Counted from the stretch's first letter, positions 1-9,246 are shown. The stretch is 64,000 bases of DNA from Parerythrobacter_A sp963838735 (GCA_963838735.1 CAWISG010000012.1:103446-167445); one strand, 5' to 3'. The notes: generated from the letters alone by a model not told the origin. A program made the numbers and translations.

Positions 1-1
1 T

Positions 2-373
2 GCGCAATTCGATGCCGGACTGGCCCAGTTCAACAGCGCTATTAGCACAGCCGGCTCGTGCGAGGCAGTGGACGCCATCGCCGCCGGTATCGGTGCCGAA
101 GTGGTGCCCAACAGCCAGGTGCGTGCCCGTTCGCTGCCCGGCCAGCTCCAGTCCGCGCTGCTTTCCATGCAGTCCGGACAGGCGACGCCCGCCTTTGGAT
201 CGCAGGAAGAGGGCGTGCGCGTCCTGATGCTGTGCGGTCGCCAGGCTCCGCCGCAGGAAACCGCACAGACCGTGGCGCAGATCCAGCGAGAGATCGAGGA
301 CGAGCGTGTCGAGAAGCGCGCGCAGGCCTTCCTGCGCGATCTGCGCAACGATGCTGATATCCAGTACAACTAG
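2..373 (+). CDS. surA: SurA-type periplasmic peptidyl-prolyl isomerase, 3' end only
   Basis: The reading frame is open from the window edge to a TAG at 371-373, giving about 123 residues of a protein whose start lies outside. The visible part looks like the second half of a parvulin domain followed by the short C-terminal helix of SurA, the periplasmic chaperone that helps outer-membrane proteins fold. The readable pieces are a glycine-rich strand-turn region, the stretch QSALLSMQSGQATPAF, and a charged tail ending NDADIQYN. The direct neighbours pdxA and rsmA are the classic partners of surA (lptD-surA-pdxA-rsmA), and this context carries much of the call. The pdxA start is only 6 bases downstream, so the genes are probably co-transcribed. 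A different parvulin-family protein is possible but unlikely. Confidence 0.85.
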   Translation, partial: AQFDAGLAQFNSAISTAGSCEAVDAIAAGIGAEVVPNSQVRARSLPGQLQSALLSMQSGQATPAFGSQEEGVRVLMLCGRQAPPQETAQTVAQIQREIEDERVEKRAQAFLRDLRNDADIQYN

Positions 374-379
374 ACCGAC

Positions 380-1381
380 ATGACGCGGCTGCCCCTCGCC
401 CTGTCCATGGGCGACCCGGCGGGGGTCGGGCCGGAACTGGTCGCGGCAGCATGGGCAGCGCGCCAGGCGGAAAGCCTGCTGCCCTTCATGGTATTCGGCA
501 ATGCAGCGGTGCTGACAGCCGCAGCCCGCACACGCGGACTTGATATCTCCACACACGCAATCCATTCGCCGGGGCAAGTCGCCGAAGTTTTCGGTGATGC
601 GCTACCGGTGGCGGAACAGCCCTGTCCGCGCTTCGCGCCCGGTGAACCGGCTCCGGGCGGTGCGCTTGCGGCGCTTGCCTCGCTGCAGGTGGCAACGAAG
701 CACACGATCGGCGGCTTCGCTTCGGCACTGGTGACCGCACCCGTTGGCAAGGCGGCTTTGGCGGAAGTCGGCTTTGCCTTCCCTGGACAAACCGAATTTC
801 TTGCCGCGCGTTGCGGTCTGGCAGCAGATGACGTGGTGATGATGCTGGCGGGGCCGAACCTGCGCACGGTGCCGCTGACCATTCACTGCGCCCTATCCGA
901 AGTCCCCCGCCGCCTAACGCAAGACCTTATCGTCGACCGCGCCACCGTGACCGCGAATGCCCTCGAACGCGATTTCGGTATCGCAACTCCGTGCCTCGCC
1001 ATCACCGGGCTTAATCCGCACGCGGGCGAAGGTGGGGCGTTCGGGGACGAGGAAACACGCATCATCGCGCCCGCCATCGCCACCCTGCGCAGACAGGGCA
1101 TCGACGCGACCGGGCCGCACGCCGCCGATGCGCTGTTCACGCCGCATGCGCGCGGTGGCTACGATGTGGCGCTGTGCATGTATCACGACCAGGCGCTGAT
1201 CCCGATCAAGGCGCTGGATTTTGACGCCGGTGTGAATGTCACGCTCGGCCTGCCCATCGTGCGCACCAGCCCCGACCACGGCACCGCGCTCGACATCGCA
1301 GGCAGGAACATTGCCGATCCCGGCGCGATGATCGCGGCGATCCGCATGGCGGGCGAGATGGCCGCGAGGCGGGCGGGGTGA
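380..1381 (+). CDS. pdxA: 4-hydroxythreonine-4-phosphate dehydrogenase
   Basis: 333 residues, the normal length for PdxA, which oxidises 4-phosphohydroxy-L-threonine with NAD in the pyridoxal phosphate pathway. The N-terminal MGDPAGVGPELV and the C-terminal MYHDQALIPIKALDFD are family hallmarks. The three metal-binding histidines expected from the E. coli enzyme can be placed at about H169 (LTIHCAL), H214 (GLNPHAGEGG) and H269 (MYHDQ). The segment TSPDHGTALDIAG near the end is also typical. It starts with ATG 6 bases after surA, and its TGA overlaps the GTG start of rsmA by 4 bases, which indicates translational coupling. Confidence 0.97.
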   Translation: MTRLPLALSMGDPAGVGPELVAAAWAARQAESLLPFMVFGNAAVLTAAARTRGLDISTHAIHSPGQVAEVFGDALPVAEQPCPRFAPGEPAPGGALAALASLQVATKHTIGGFASALVTAPVGKAALAEVGFAFPGQTEFLAARCGLAADDVVMMLAGPNLRTVPLTIHCALSEVPRRLTQDLIVDRATVTANALERDFGIATPCLAITGLNPHAGEGGAFGDEETRIIAPAIATLRRQGIDATGPHAADALFTPHARGGYDVALCMYHDQALIPIKALDFDAGVNVTLGLPIVRTSPDHGTALDIAGRNIADPGAMIAAIRMAGEMAARRAG

Positions 1382-2220
1382 CCGAGCTGCCCGACTTGCC
1401 GCCCCTGCGAGACGTCATCGCCCGCCACGGCCTGTCCGCCAGCAAGGCCCTGGGTCAGAACTTCCTGTTCGACGCGCAGCTGCTGGACCGTATCGCGGCG
1501 GTCCCGGGCGACCTGACCGACCGCGCCGTGCTGGAAATCGGCCCCGGTCCCGGCGGCCTGACGCGGGCCTTGCTGAAAGCGGGCGCGCGGGTGACGGCAA
1601 TCGAGATGGACGTGCGCTGCCTGCCCGCGTTGGCGGAACTGGCCATCGCCTATCCCAGCAAGCTGCGCGTGATCGAAGGCGATGCGCTGGGAGTCGATCA
1701 TGCCGCGCTAATGGGCGAGCCCTTTTCGATAGTCAGCAACTTGCCCTACAATGTCGGCACGGCGCTGTTGGTGCGATGGCTGGGTGGTAAAGGGTGGCCA
1801 CCGCACTGGACCAGCCTGACGCTGATGTTCCAGCAGGAAGTGGCGCAACGGATCGTGTCCGCCCCCGACAGCAAGGCCTATGGCCGCCTCGCGGTGCTGG
1901 CCCAATGGCGTAGTACCGCACGGCTTGCGATGAAAGTTCATCGCAGCGCGTTTACGCCGCCGCCCAAGGTGCAGAGCGCGGTGGTGCATATCGAACCCGC
2001 CGCGATGCCCGATCGCGTGGCACCCGCCACGCTGGAACGCCTGACCGCCGCTGCCTTCGGCCAGCGCCGCAAGATGCTGCGCCAGAGTTTGAAGAGCCTT
2101 CCAGGTGCGGTGGAAGCACTGGAAACGGTCGGGATAGAGCCGACGAGGCGCGCCGAAACGCTGAGCGTGGGCGAGTTCGTGCAGGTGGCGCGGGAACTGC
2201 CTAGCGATCGCGCGCTTTAG
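1378..2220 (+). CDS. rsmA: 16S rRNA dimethyladenosine transferase RsmA/KsgA
   Basis: 280 residues. RsmA dimethylates two adjacent adenines in the last helix of 16S rRNA using S-adenosylmethionine. The AdoMet-binding motif I is visible as VLEIGPGPGGLT near residue 50, and the catalytic NLPY tetrad appears in SNLPYNVGTALL near residue 120. The N-terminal LGQNFLFD is the usual KsgA entry motif. The start is GTG at 1378, inside the overlap GTGA with the pdxA stop, and no better ATG exists. The C-terminal domain with QRRKMLRQSLK is complete. Confidence 0.97.
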   Translation: MTELPDLPPLRDVIARHGLSASKALGQNFLFDAQLLDRIAAVPGDLTDRAVLEIGPGPGGLTRALLKAGARVTAIEMDVRCLPALAELAIAYPSKLRVIEGDALGVDHAALMGEPFSIVSNLPYNVGTALLVRWLGGKGWPPHWTSLTLMFQQEVAQRIVSAPDSKAYGRLAVLAQWRSTARLAMKVHRSAFTPPPKVQSAVVHIEPAAMPDRVAPATLERLTAAAFGQRRKMLRQSLKSLPGAVEALETVGIEPTRRAETLSVGEFVQVARELPSDRAL

Positions 2221-2226
2221 TCCCGG

Positions 2227-3024
2227 ATGGATATTCTCGCCCTGTTGACCGACCCAGCCGCGTGGCTCGCGCTGCTTACGTTGATCGCGCTCGAAGTCGT
2301 GCTGGGCATCGACAACCTGATCTTCATTGCGATCCTGTCCAACAAGCTGCCCGAACACCAACAACAGCGGGCGCGGCGGATCGGCCTTGGCTTCGCGCTG
2401 GTCATGCGCATCCTGTTACTCCTCCTGATCGGCTGGATCGTTACGCTACAGACGCCACTGTTTGATCTGGGACTGGTCGGCGCGGCCAACGAATATGGCA
2501 AGCCCAGCTTCGAAACTGCCTTTTCCGGCCGCGACCTGATCCTAATCGCCGGCGGCCTGTTCCTGCTGTGGAAAGCCACCAAGGAAATCCACCATTCGAT
2601 GGAACCGTCCGATAATAGTGGCGACATCATGGACAAGACGCCGTCCGTCGCGAAGGCCGCAACGGCAACTTTCGGTGCGGTTATCATGCAAATCATCCTG
2701 ATCGACATGGTATTCTCGATCGATTCCATTCTTACCGCCGTCGGCATGACCGAACACATCCCAATCATGATAGCCGCGGTCGTTATCACCGTCGGCGTCA
2801 TGATGGTTGCCGCTGATCCGCTCGCGCGTTTTATCGAGAAGAACCCCACACTCGTGATGCTGGCGCTGGCGTTCCTGGTGATGATCGGCCTGGTGCTGCT
2901 CGCCGACGGCTTCGGATTTCACGTGCCCAAGGGCTACATCTACATGGCGATGGGCTTTTCCGTCGGGGTGGAAATGCTCAATATGGTCCAGCGGAACAGA
3001 CGGGCAAAGGCTGCCGCCGCGTAG
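2227..3024 (+). CDS. TerC family integral membrane protein
   Basis: 265 residues, almost entirely hydrophobic segments. The family signature ALEVVLGIDNLIFIAILSN is at the N terminus, with the acidic residue of GIDN inside a membrane helix, and the second signature DMVFSIDSILTAVGMT appears in the middle. These two acidic motifs are the metal-site elements of TerC/Alx proteins, which are linked to manganese export and tellurite resistance. It begins 6 bases after rsmA, so it may ride on the same transcript. Substrate cannot be judged from sequence. Confidence 0.9.
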   Translation: MDILALLTDPAAWLALLTLIALEVVLGIDNLIFIAILSNKLPEHQQQRARRIGLGFALVMRILLLLLIGWIVTLQTPLFDLGLVGAANEYGKPSFETAFSGRDLILIAGGLFLLWKATKEIHHSMEPSDNSGDIMDKTPSVAKAATATFGAVIMQIILIDMVFSIDSILTAVGMTEHIPIMIAAVVITVGVMMVAADPLARFIEKNPTLVMLALAFLVMIGLVLLADGFGFHVPKGYIYMAMGFSVGVEMLNMVQRNRRAKAAAA

Positions 3025-3034
3025 CCCGGCCGGG

Positions 3035-5182
3035 TCAGCGACGCTTCTTCGCCAGCCGCCACTTGTGCAGCAGCGGTTCGGTATAGCCGCTTGGCTGGCT
3101 TGCACCTTCGAATACTAAATCGCAGGCGGCCCTGAAGGCGATGCTGTCCGTATTGCCCGTCATCGGTTCATAGGCCGGGTCACCCGCATTCTGCGCATCG
3201 ACCTTGGCGGCCATGCGGGTCAAGCTGTCCATCACTTGTTCGCGCGTAACCACGCCATGCAGCAGCCAGTTGGCCATGTGCTGCGAGGATATCCGCAGCG
3301 TGGCGCGATCCTCCATAAGGCCGACATCGTCGATATCGGGCACCTTGGAACAGCCCACGCCGGCGTCGATCCAGCGTACGACATAGCCCAGCAGTCCCTG
3401 CGCATTGTTATCGAGTTCGGCGCGCAATTCGTCGTCGGACCAGTTGACCCGATCGGCCAGTGGCAGTGACAGTAGCGCATCCAGACCCGGCGCGGGCGGC
3501 AAATGCGTCTGCACCGCGAACACATCAGTGGCGTGATAATGCAGCGCGTGCAGAGTCGCGGCGGTGGGCGATGGCACCCAGGCGGTATTCGCGCCCGCTT
3601 TCAGGTGGCCCGCCTTCTCGCGCATCATCGCACCCATCAGGTCCGGCGCGGGCCACATGCCCTTGCCGATCTGCGCCTTGCCGGACAGCCCGCACGCCAG
3701 CCCGATCCCGACATTCCGGCGTTCATAGGCATCCAGCCACTGCTCCCCTTTCATCGCCGCCTTGCGCACCATTGCCCCCGCCTGCATCGCGGTGTGGATT
3801 TCGTCGCCGGTGCGGTCGAGGAAGCCGGTGTTGATGAAAGCGATGCGATGCCGCACCGCATGGATACAGGCGGCGAGGTTCGCGCTGGTGCGCCGCTCCT
3901 CGTCCATCACGCCCACCTTGATAGTGTGGCGCGGCAGGCCAAGCAGGTCTTCCACCGCATCAAACAGGTCGTTGGTAAAGGCAGCCTCTTCGGGGCCGTG
4001 CATCTTGGGTTTGACGATGTAGATGCTGCCGGTGCGCGAATTGCCGAACCTGCCTTTGCCCGCCACATCCAGCGCGCCGATGGCGGCGGTGAAAACCGCG
4101 TCCATAATGCCTTCGGGCACGTCGGACCCATCCGGCAGGCGGATGGCCGGATTGGTCATCAGGTGCCCGACATTGCGCACGAACAGCACGCTGCGCCCGG
4201 GCAGTGTATGCTCGACGCCATCGGGGGCCGTGAACGTCTTGTCGCCCGCCAGGCTACGCGTGACGGTGCGCCCGCCCTTTTCGAAACTCTCTTCCAGGTC
4301 GCCGCGCATCAGGCCGAGCCAGTTGGTGTAAGCGAGCAGCTTGTCCTCGCCATCCACCGCCGCGACCGAGTCCTCGCAGTCGCAGATCGTGGTCAGCGCA
4401 CTTTCGATGATAATGTCCGAGATACCCAGCGTATCGCCCTGCGCAATGGGGCTGTCCGCATCGAACACGATCTCGATATGGAGGCCATTATTGCGGAACA
4501 GGCGACCCCGCGCCGTGTGGCCGACATATTGCGCATTGTCCGCCAGCGCGACAAAACAGTCGGCGCCTTCCGCGTGTCCGGCGTCGAGCGTCGTCAGATC
4601 GGCCCAGCTGCCCCTGGCCAGTGGCACAGCCTCGTCCAGGAATTGCCGTCCCCGCGCAATCACCGCCGCACCGCGCACCTCGTCGTAACCGCCCGGTTCG
4701 GCGGGCGCGGCGTCCAGCGCATCGGTACCGTAGAAGGCATCGTACAGGCTGCCCCAGCGCGCATTGGCAGCGTTCAGCAGGAAACGCGCGTTGAGGATCG
4801 GCACGACCAGCTGCGGCCCCGCCATCGTCGCGATTTCGGCATCGACGTTCTGCGTATCTATGGTGAATGCGGTGGGTTCCGGCACGAGATAGCCGATATC
4901 GTTCAGGAAGGCACGATAGGCGGCGGCATCGTGCGGCTGGCCACATCGTTCACGGTGCCAGCCGTCGATCTTCGTTTGCAGGTCGTCGCGCGTCGTTAGC
5001 AGCTCCGCATTGACGGGCGCGAAGCGGGCAAGAAGCTGAGCGAAACCGGACCAGAAGCCTTCTGCCGCAATGCCGAGGTCGGGCAGCACCTGCGTTTCCA
5101 GCAAGTTCGCAAGCGGCGCATGAATGGCAAGGCCCGCGCGGATCGCAGAATGGTCGGCAGGCTGCGGAGAAATTGTGGTCAT
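3035..5182 (-). CDS. glcB: Malate synthase G
   Basis: 715 residues from the ATG at 5182, close to the roughly 720 of isoform G. It condenses glyoxylate with acetyl-CoA to malate in the cytoplasm. Readable family segments include SIYIVKPKMHGPEE, GVMDEERRTSANL, FINTGFLDRTGDEIHT and the C-terminal DIDDVGLMEDRATLRIS. The frame stays open upstream of 5182, but that part has no resemblance to the family, while a GAGGA ribosome site sits just before the chosen ATG. It is convergent with the TerC gene and divergent from the M20 hydrolase. Isocitrate lyase is not in the window, so glyoxylate could come from the bypass or from other catabolism. Acetate activation (acs, at 51 kb) would feed the same route. 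Confidence 0.96.
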   Translation of the reverse strand: MTTISPQPADHSAIRAGLAIHAPLANLLETQVLPDLGIAAEGFWSGFAQLLARFAPVNAELLTTRDDLQTKIDGWHRERCGQPHDAAAYRAFLNDIGYLVPEPTAFTIDTQNVDAEIATMAGPQLVVPILNARFLLNAANARWGSLYDAFYGTDALDAAPAEPGGYDEVRGAAVIARGRQFLDEAVPLARGSWADLTTLDAGHAEGADCFVALADNAQYVGHTARGRLFRNNGLHIEIVFDADSPIAQGDTLGISDIIIESALTTICDCEDSVAAVDGEDKLLAYTNWLGLMRGDLEESFEKGGRTVTRSLAGDKTFTAPDGVEHTLPGRSVLFVRNVGHLMTNPAIRLPDGSDVPEGIMDAVFTAAIGALDVAGKGRFGNSRTGSIYIVKPKMHGPEEAAFTNDLFDAVEDLLGLPRHTIKVGVMDEERRTSANLAACIHAVRHRIAFINTGFLDRTGDEIHTAMQAGAMVRKAAMKGEQWLDAYERRNVGIGLACGLSGKAQIGKGMWPAPDLMGAMMREKAGHLKAGANTAWVPSPTAATLHALHYHATDVFAVQTHLPPAPGLDALLSLPLADRVNWSDDELRAELDNNAQGLLGYVVRWIDAGVGCSKVPDIDDVGLMEDRATLRISSQHMANWLLHGVVTREQVMDSLTRMAAKVDAQNAGDPAYEPMTGNTDSIAFRAACDLVFEGASQPSGYTEPLLHKWRLAKKRR

Positions 5183-5239
5183 AATGTCCTCGTTCGGCAC
5201 GGGCGTTATCAGGCAATCAGGCGTTCCGGGGAGGACGAG

Positions 5240-5260
5240 AGGCGCTATGGTCAAGCGCCT
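5240..5260. promoter_or_regulatory. Inverted repeat in the glcB / M20 hydrolase divergent region
   Basis: A perfect 7-base inverted repeat, AGGCGCT and AGCGCCT separated by 7 bases, lies in the 142-base gap between two divergent genes. It could be an operator or an RNA hairpin in the 5' leader of either gene. No known regulator motif is recognised, so the call is tentative. Confidence 0.3.
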
Positions 5261-5324
5261 GCATATTTGCAACCGGTGTTCGCCCTTGGCCAGCCCCGCC
5301 TGTGCCGTTAGGAGAAGCCAACCT

Positions 5325-6545
5325 ATGTTAGACCAATCCCCACTCGACCGGCAGGCCGCAGACCTCATCGCATCCATCGATGCCGATGCCATGCTGGCCG
5401 ACACGCAACGCTGGAGCGCTATCAATACCGGCACCGCCAACCTTGCCGGACTGGCCGAGATGGCCGGCGTGCTGGCTGACGCCTTCGCCGACCTGCCCGG
5501 CGAAATCGAGCTGGTCGACCCCGCGCCCGTTGCCGCTATCGACGCTGCGGGGCGTGAAGTTGAGCAGCAGTTCGGCCAGCACATGGTGCTGCGCGTTCGG
5601 CCCGATGCGGATCGGCGACTGCTGTGTACCGGTCACATGGATACCGTCTTTCCGGTCGATCATCCGTTCCAGGAACAGACATGGCTGGACGACAATACGC
5701 TGAACGGGCCGGGGCTGGCCGACATGAAAGGCGGACTTGCCGTAATCCTGCACGCCCTGCGCGCGTTCGAACAAACCGAGCATGCGGCGCGCATCGGCTA
5801 CGATGTGCTGGTCAATGCGGACGAGGAGACCGGCTCGCTGTCCTCCGCCCCGCTGATCGAGGACTTGGCGAAGGGAAAATATGCCGCGCTGACCTATGAA
5901 CCCAGCGCCCTGCCCGACGGCACTCTGGCCCATGCCCGCGGCGGGTCGGGCAATTACACACTGACAATCTCCGGACGATCCGCCCATGCGGGGCGCAATC
6001 CGCACGACGGGCGCAACGCCATCGTCGCGGCGGCGGCGCTGACGTTAGGACTGAAAGACCTGCAATCGGACGAATGCCCGGTGAACCCGGCGCGGATAGA
6101 GGGCGGCGCGGCCAACAATGTCGTGCCCGACCACGCCGTGCTGCGGTTCAACATTCGCCCCAAAAGCCCAGAAGCGGCCACCGCGTTCGAAAGCGCGCTG
6201 GCGACCTTGGTCGGCGATGTGCAGCAGGCGCACGAAGTCACCGTCGCTTCGCATGGCGGCATCACCCGCCCACCCAAACCGGTGGACCGGCGCGCGCAGA
6301 AACTGTTCGATCTGGTCCGCAATTGCGGCGCAGCTTTGGGACAGGACATCGGCTGGAAATCCACCGGCGGCGTGTGCGACGGCAACAACATCGCCGCTAC
6401 CGGCGTTCCGGTAGTAGACACGATGGGCGTGCGCGGCGGCGCGATCCATTCGCCGGATGAGTACATGATTGTGCCTTCGCTGAAAGAACGCGCAGCATTG
6501 AGCACGCTGGTGCTGGCGCGCCTGGCCAAAGAAGATGTGCTGTGA
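5325..6545 (+). CDS. M20 family metallohydrolase (carboxypeptidase G2-like) of the arginine succinyltransferase operon
   Basis: 406 residues from ATG 5325, which is preceded by AGGAGA at a good spacing; the frame is open further upstream but without similarity. M20 zinc ligands are all in place: H104 and D106 in CTGHMDTVFP, D133 in GPGLADMKGG, the catalytic pair E167-E168 in NADEETGS, E192 in YEPS, and a late histidine in IHSPDEY. A dimerisation lid with SGRSAHAGRNPHDGRNA is present. Its TGA overlaps the astA GTG by 4 bases. Carboxypeptidase G2 relatives cleave N-acyl-glutamates, so this enzyme may perform the last step of the pathway, N-succinylglutamate to glutamate plus succinate, normally done by the unrelated AstE. 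That role is inference. Confidence 0.9.
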   Translation: MLDQSPLDRQAADLIASIDADAMLADTQRWSAINTGTANLAGLAEMAGVLADAFADLPGEIELVDPAPVAAIDAAGREVEQQFGQHMVLRVRPDADRRLLCTGHMDTVFPVDHPFQEQTWLDDNTLNGPGLADMKGGLAVILHALRAFEQTEHAARIGYDVLVNADEETGSLSSAPLIEDLAKGKYAALTYEPSALPDGTLAHARGGSGNYTLTISGRSAHAGRNPHDGRNAIVAAAALTLGLKDLQSDECPVNPARIEGGAANNVVPDHAVLRFNIRPKSPEAATAFESALATLVGDVQQAHEVTVASHGGITRPPKPVDRRAQKLFDLVRNCGAALGQDIGWKSTGGVCDGNNIAATGVPVVDTMGVRGGAIHSPDEYMIVPSLKERAALSTLVLARLAKEDVL

Positions 6546-7558
6546 GTTTCCGCCTGCGCGCCGCGCAGCGGTCCGATCTTGAACCGCTTTACGAAATGGC
6601 CAAGCTGACAGGCGGCGGGTTCACCAACCTGCCCGCCGACCGTGATGCGCTTGGCGAAAAGCTGGATCGCGCATTGCGGGCCTTCGCACGCAAGGACAAC
6701 ACGTTGGGCAACGACCAGTTCGTTCTGGTGCTGGAAAATGCGGAGACCGGCGCGGTGCGCGGCACGTGCCAGTTGTTCACGCAGGTTGGCCAGCAATGGC
6801 CGTTCTACTCCTATCGCTTCAATACGCTGACGCAGTATTCTAAAGAGCTGGACCGGACGGTGCGCGCCGAGATGCTAGCGCTAACCACTGATCTGGAAGG
6901 GTGTAGCGAAGTGGGCGGGCTGTTCCTGCACCCCAATGAACGCGCGGGCGGGCTGGGCCTGTTGTTGGCGCGCAGCCGCTACCTGTTCATTGCCATGCAC
7001 CGTGCCCGCTTTGCCGAGCGGATCATCGCAGAGCTTCGCGGCATCATCGACGACAAGGGCGGTTCGCCTTTCTGGGATGGCGTCGCCGGGCGTTTCTTCG
7101 GCATGACTTTTCAGGAGGCGGACTATTTCAACGCCATCAACGGCAACCAGTTCATCGCCGACCTGATGCCCAAGCACCCGGTCTATGTCGCCATGCTGAG
7201 CAAGGCGGCACGCTCCGTCATCGGCCTTCCCCACCCCAGCGGGCGCGCGGCGATGCGGATGCTGGAAAAAGAGGGTTTTGCCTATGAAGGCTATGTCGAT
7301 ATCTTCGACGGCGGGCCGACCATGCTGGCGCGCACTGAGCAGGTCATTTCGGTCCGCGACGCGCATCACGCGGCACTGGACGGCACCGATTGCGAAGATG
7401 GCGAACGTGCGCTTATCGCCACCGGACAGCTGAGCAGTTTCCGAAGCTGCTATGGCGAACGGTGCGAACAGAATGACGGCACGCTGCTGATAGACGCCGC
7501 GTCCGCCGAAACGCTCGACGTGCAGGCGGGCGATATCGTGTGGAGCGTGGCGCGGTGA
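6542..7558 (+). CDS. astA: Arginine N-succinyltransferase
   Basis: 338 residues, the usual AstA length. It transfers a succinyl group from succinyl-CoA to arginine, the first step of ammonia-producing arginine catabolism. Family segments are clear: MSFRLRAAQRSDLEPLYEMA at the start, GCSEVGGLFLHPNERAGGLG in the acyltransferase core, and FFGMTFQEADYFNAINGNQF later. The GTG start is inside a 4-base overlap with the upstream M20 gene, and astB begins 4 bases after the stop, so the three genes form a tight operon. Confidence 0.96.
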   Translation: MSFRLRAAQRSDLEPLYEMAKLTGGGFTNLPADRDALGEKLDRALRAFARKDNTLGNDQFVLVLENAETGAVRGTCQLFTQVGQQWPFYSYRFNTLTQYSKELDRTVRAEMLALTTDLEGCSEVGGLFLHPNERAGGLGLLLARSRYLFIAMHRARFAERIIAELRGIIDDKGGSPFWDGVAGRFFGMTFQEADYFNAINGNQFIADLMPKHPVYVAMLSKAARSVIGLPHPSGRAAMRMLEKEGFAYEGYVDIFDGGPTMLARTEQVISVRDAHHAALDGTDCEDGERALIATGQLSSFRSCYGERCEQNDGTLLIDAASAETLDVQAGDIVWSVAR

Positions 7559-7562
7559 GGCC

Positions 7563-8810
7563 ATGACCGTTCGCGAGATCAATTTCGACGGGATTGTCGG
7601 GCCGACGCATAATTATGCAGGCCTGAGCCTCGGTAATATAGCCAGTGCCAGTCATCGCGGCGACACATCCTATCCGCGCGCCGCCGCATTGCAGGGGCTG
7701 GCGAAGATGCGCGGCAATATGGCGATGGGGTTGGCGCAGGGTTTCCTGCTGCCGCTGCCGCGCCCCAATTCGGCATTGTTGAAGGAACTAGCGGTCGATC
7801 CGGAGAATGACCCCGCGCTGCTGGCGGCGGCATGGTCGGCCAGTTCGATGTGGACCGCCAATGCCGCGACCGTCAGCCCCGCTACCGACACCGCCGACGG
7901 GCGCTGCCACCTGACGCCAGCCAATCTGGTTACCATGCTGCACCGTGCGCAGGAATGGCCCGACACTAAGGCGCAACTGACGCTTGCCTTTAGCAATACC
8001 GACCATTTCACCGTACACGATGCTGTCCCGCCAACCTTTGGCGATGAAGGCGCGGCCAACCATATGCGGCTATGCGAAGGGCATGGCGCGGCGGGGGTCG
8101 AGGTATTCGTCTATGGCCGACCGGGCGGTGCATTCCCGGCGCGGCAACACGAACAGGCCAGTCGCGCGGTCGCGCGCAAGCATCGGCTGGACCCGTCACG
8201 GTGCGTTTTCATCGAACAGAACCCCGCCGCAATCGAAGCGGGTGCGTTCCATAACGATGTCGTAGCCGTGGCGAACGAGCGGGTGCTGTTCATGCATGAG
8301 CGGGCTTTCAGCGATGGCGATGAGGCGCTCCGGCAAATCAGGGCAGCGTTCCCTGCGCTGGAAGTTGTTTCGGTGCCGGACAGCATAGTTCCGCTGGACC
8401 ACGCCATTGCGACCTACCTGTTCAATTCACAGCTTGTGACATTGCCCGATGGTACCGTTCGACTGGTGGCCCCCAAAGAGGCGGATACCGTCGCGATACG
8501 ACAATGGGCCGCCGCTGCGCTCGGCCCGGATGCGCCGATAAACGGCCTGCATTTCGTCGATGTGAAGCAGAGCATGGCCAATGGCGGCGGCCCTGCCTGC
8601 CTGCGCCTGCGCGTGGTGGCTGACCCGGCACATGTCGATCCGCGCTTCCTGCTGGATGGGGCGAAGGCCAGTTTGATCGGCGAAGTGATCGCGGCGCATT
8701 GGCCCGAGAGTATTGCACCGTCCCAGATTGGGACCGATGCTCTTGCGGACACGGTGATCGCGGCGAGAACGGCGCTTGTGGACGCACTCGACCTTTCCGA
8801 ATTGCGTTAA
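7563..8810 (+). CDS. astB: N-succinylarginine dihydrolase
   Basis: 415 residues. AstB hydrolyses N-succinylarginine to N-succinylornithine, CO2 and two ammonia. The N-terminal FDGIVGPTHNYAGLSLGN and the region FSNTDHFTVHDAVPPTFGDE are diagnostic. The catalytic cysteine is expected in MANGGGPACLRLRVV near the C terminus. It is the last recognisable gene of the operon. AstC (aminotransferase) and AstD (semialdehyde dehydrogenase) are not in the window, so the pathway must be completed elsewhere. Confidence 0.97.
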   Translation: MTVREINFDGIVGPTHNYAGLSLGNIASASHRGDTSYPRAAALQGLAKMRGNMAMGLAQGFLLPLPRPNSALLKELAVDPENDPALLAAAWSASSMWTANAATVSPATDTADGRCHLTPANLVTMLHRAQEWPDTKAQLTLAFSNTDHFTVHDAVPPTFGDEGAANHMRLCEGHGAAGVEVFVYGRPGGAFPARQHEQASRAVARKHRLDPSRCVFIEQNPAAIEAGAFHNDVVAVANERVLFMHERAFSDGDEALRQIRAAFPALEVVSVPDSIVPLDHAIATYLFNSQLVTLPDGTVRLVAPKEADTVAIRQWAAAALGPDAPINGLHFVDVKQSMANGGGPACLRLRVVADPAHVDPRFLLDGAKASLIGEVIAAHWPESIAPSQIGTDALADTVIAARTALVDALDLSELR

Positions 8811-8903
8811 CGCACTGGACGCACACGCGCGCACCGGTAAACCTTGCAGTACCGGACAAGCGATACCGCAATTGGGTGTCGCACACGGGTTTGAGGCTTG
8901 GGA

Positions 8904-9143
8904 ATGTTACGAAAAATCGGCAGGCTGTTCGTAATCAAGTCCCGGCTGGAAGCATTCGTCATTATCTACGCGCTGGCATTGGGCGCAACCGCGCGCGGCT
9001 CCTCCTACCTCGTCGAATTTCCAGGCTGGGGCGGCAAGCTGCTGTTCCTCGCCACGACCGGTGCCGTGTTTCTGGCAGGTGCGAAGATACTCGATTGTCT
9101 GCGCTACGAACGTGAGGCGCGCGAAGCGGTGGCTGCGGACTGA
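8904..9143 (+). CDS. Small membrane protein of unknown function
   Basis: 79 residues from ATG 8904 (a TTG two codons earlier is a poorer choice). The sequence begins MLRKIGRLFVIKSR, a basic amphipathic start, followed by two hydrophobic segments, AFVIIYALALGATARG and KLLFLATTGAVFLAGAKIL, then a charged tail. This suggests an inner-membrane protein with two helices. It follows astB by about 90 bases and does not look like part of arginine catabolism. A short inverted repeat CGTCGC/GCGACG about 35 bases after the stop might help end transcription. I do not recognise the family. Confidence 0.7.
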   Translation: MLRKIGRLFVIKSRLEAFVIIYALALGATARGSSYLVEFPGWGGKLLFLATTGAVFLAGAKILDCLRYEREAREAVAAD

Positions 9144-9224
9144 GCCGGAAAGCGTTTGCGATATAGGCGAAAGCCCATTCGTCGCGATGCGACGAGTCAC
9201 GCTTGTTCGAAAACGGATGAAGCA

Positions 9225-9246
9225 GGGGTTCTGTTGCTAGCGACCC
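9225..9246. repeat. Hairpin with 16-base direct repeat, copy 1
   Basis: Contains GGGGTTCTGTTGCTAG (9225-9240), which recurs exactly at 9326-9341. Here it is followed by CGACCC, so GGGT/ACCC-type pairing can form a small hairpin presenting the same loop as copy 2. It lies beyond the 3' side of ssrA. Confidence 0.6.

Noticed and set aside
3503..4999. 498-codon frame antisense to malate synthase G
   Set aside because: Malate synthase is intact and complete on the minus strand.
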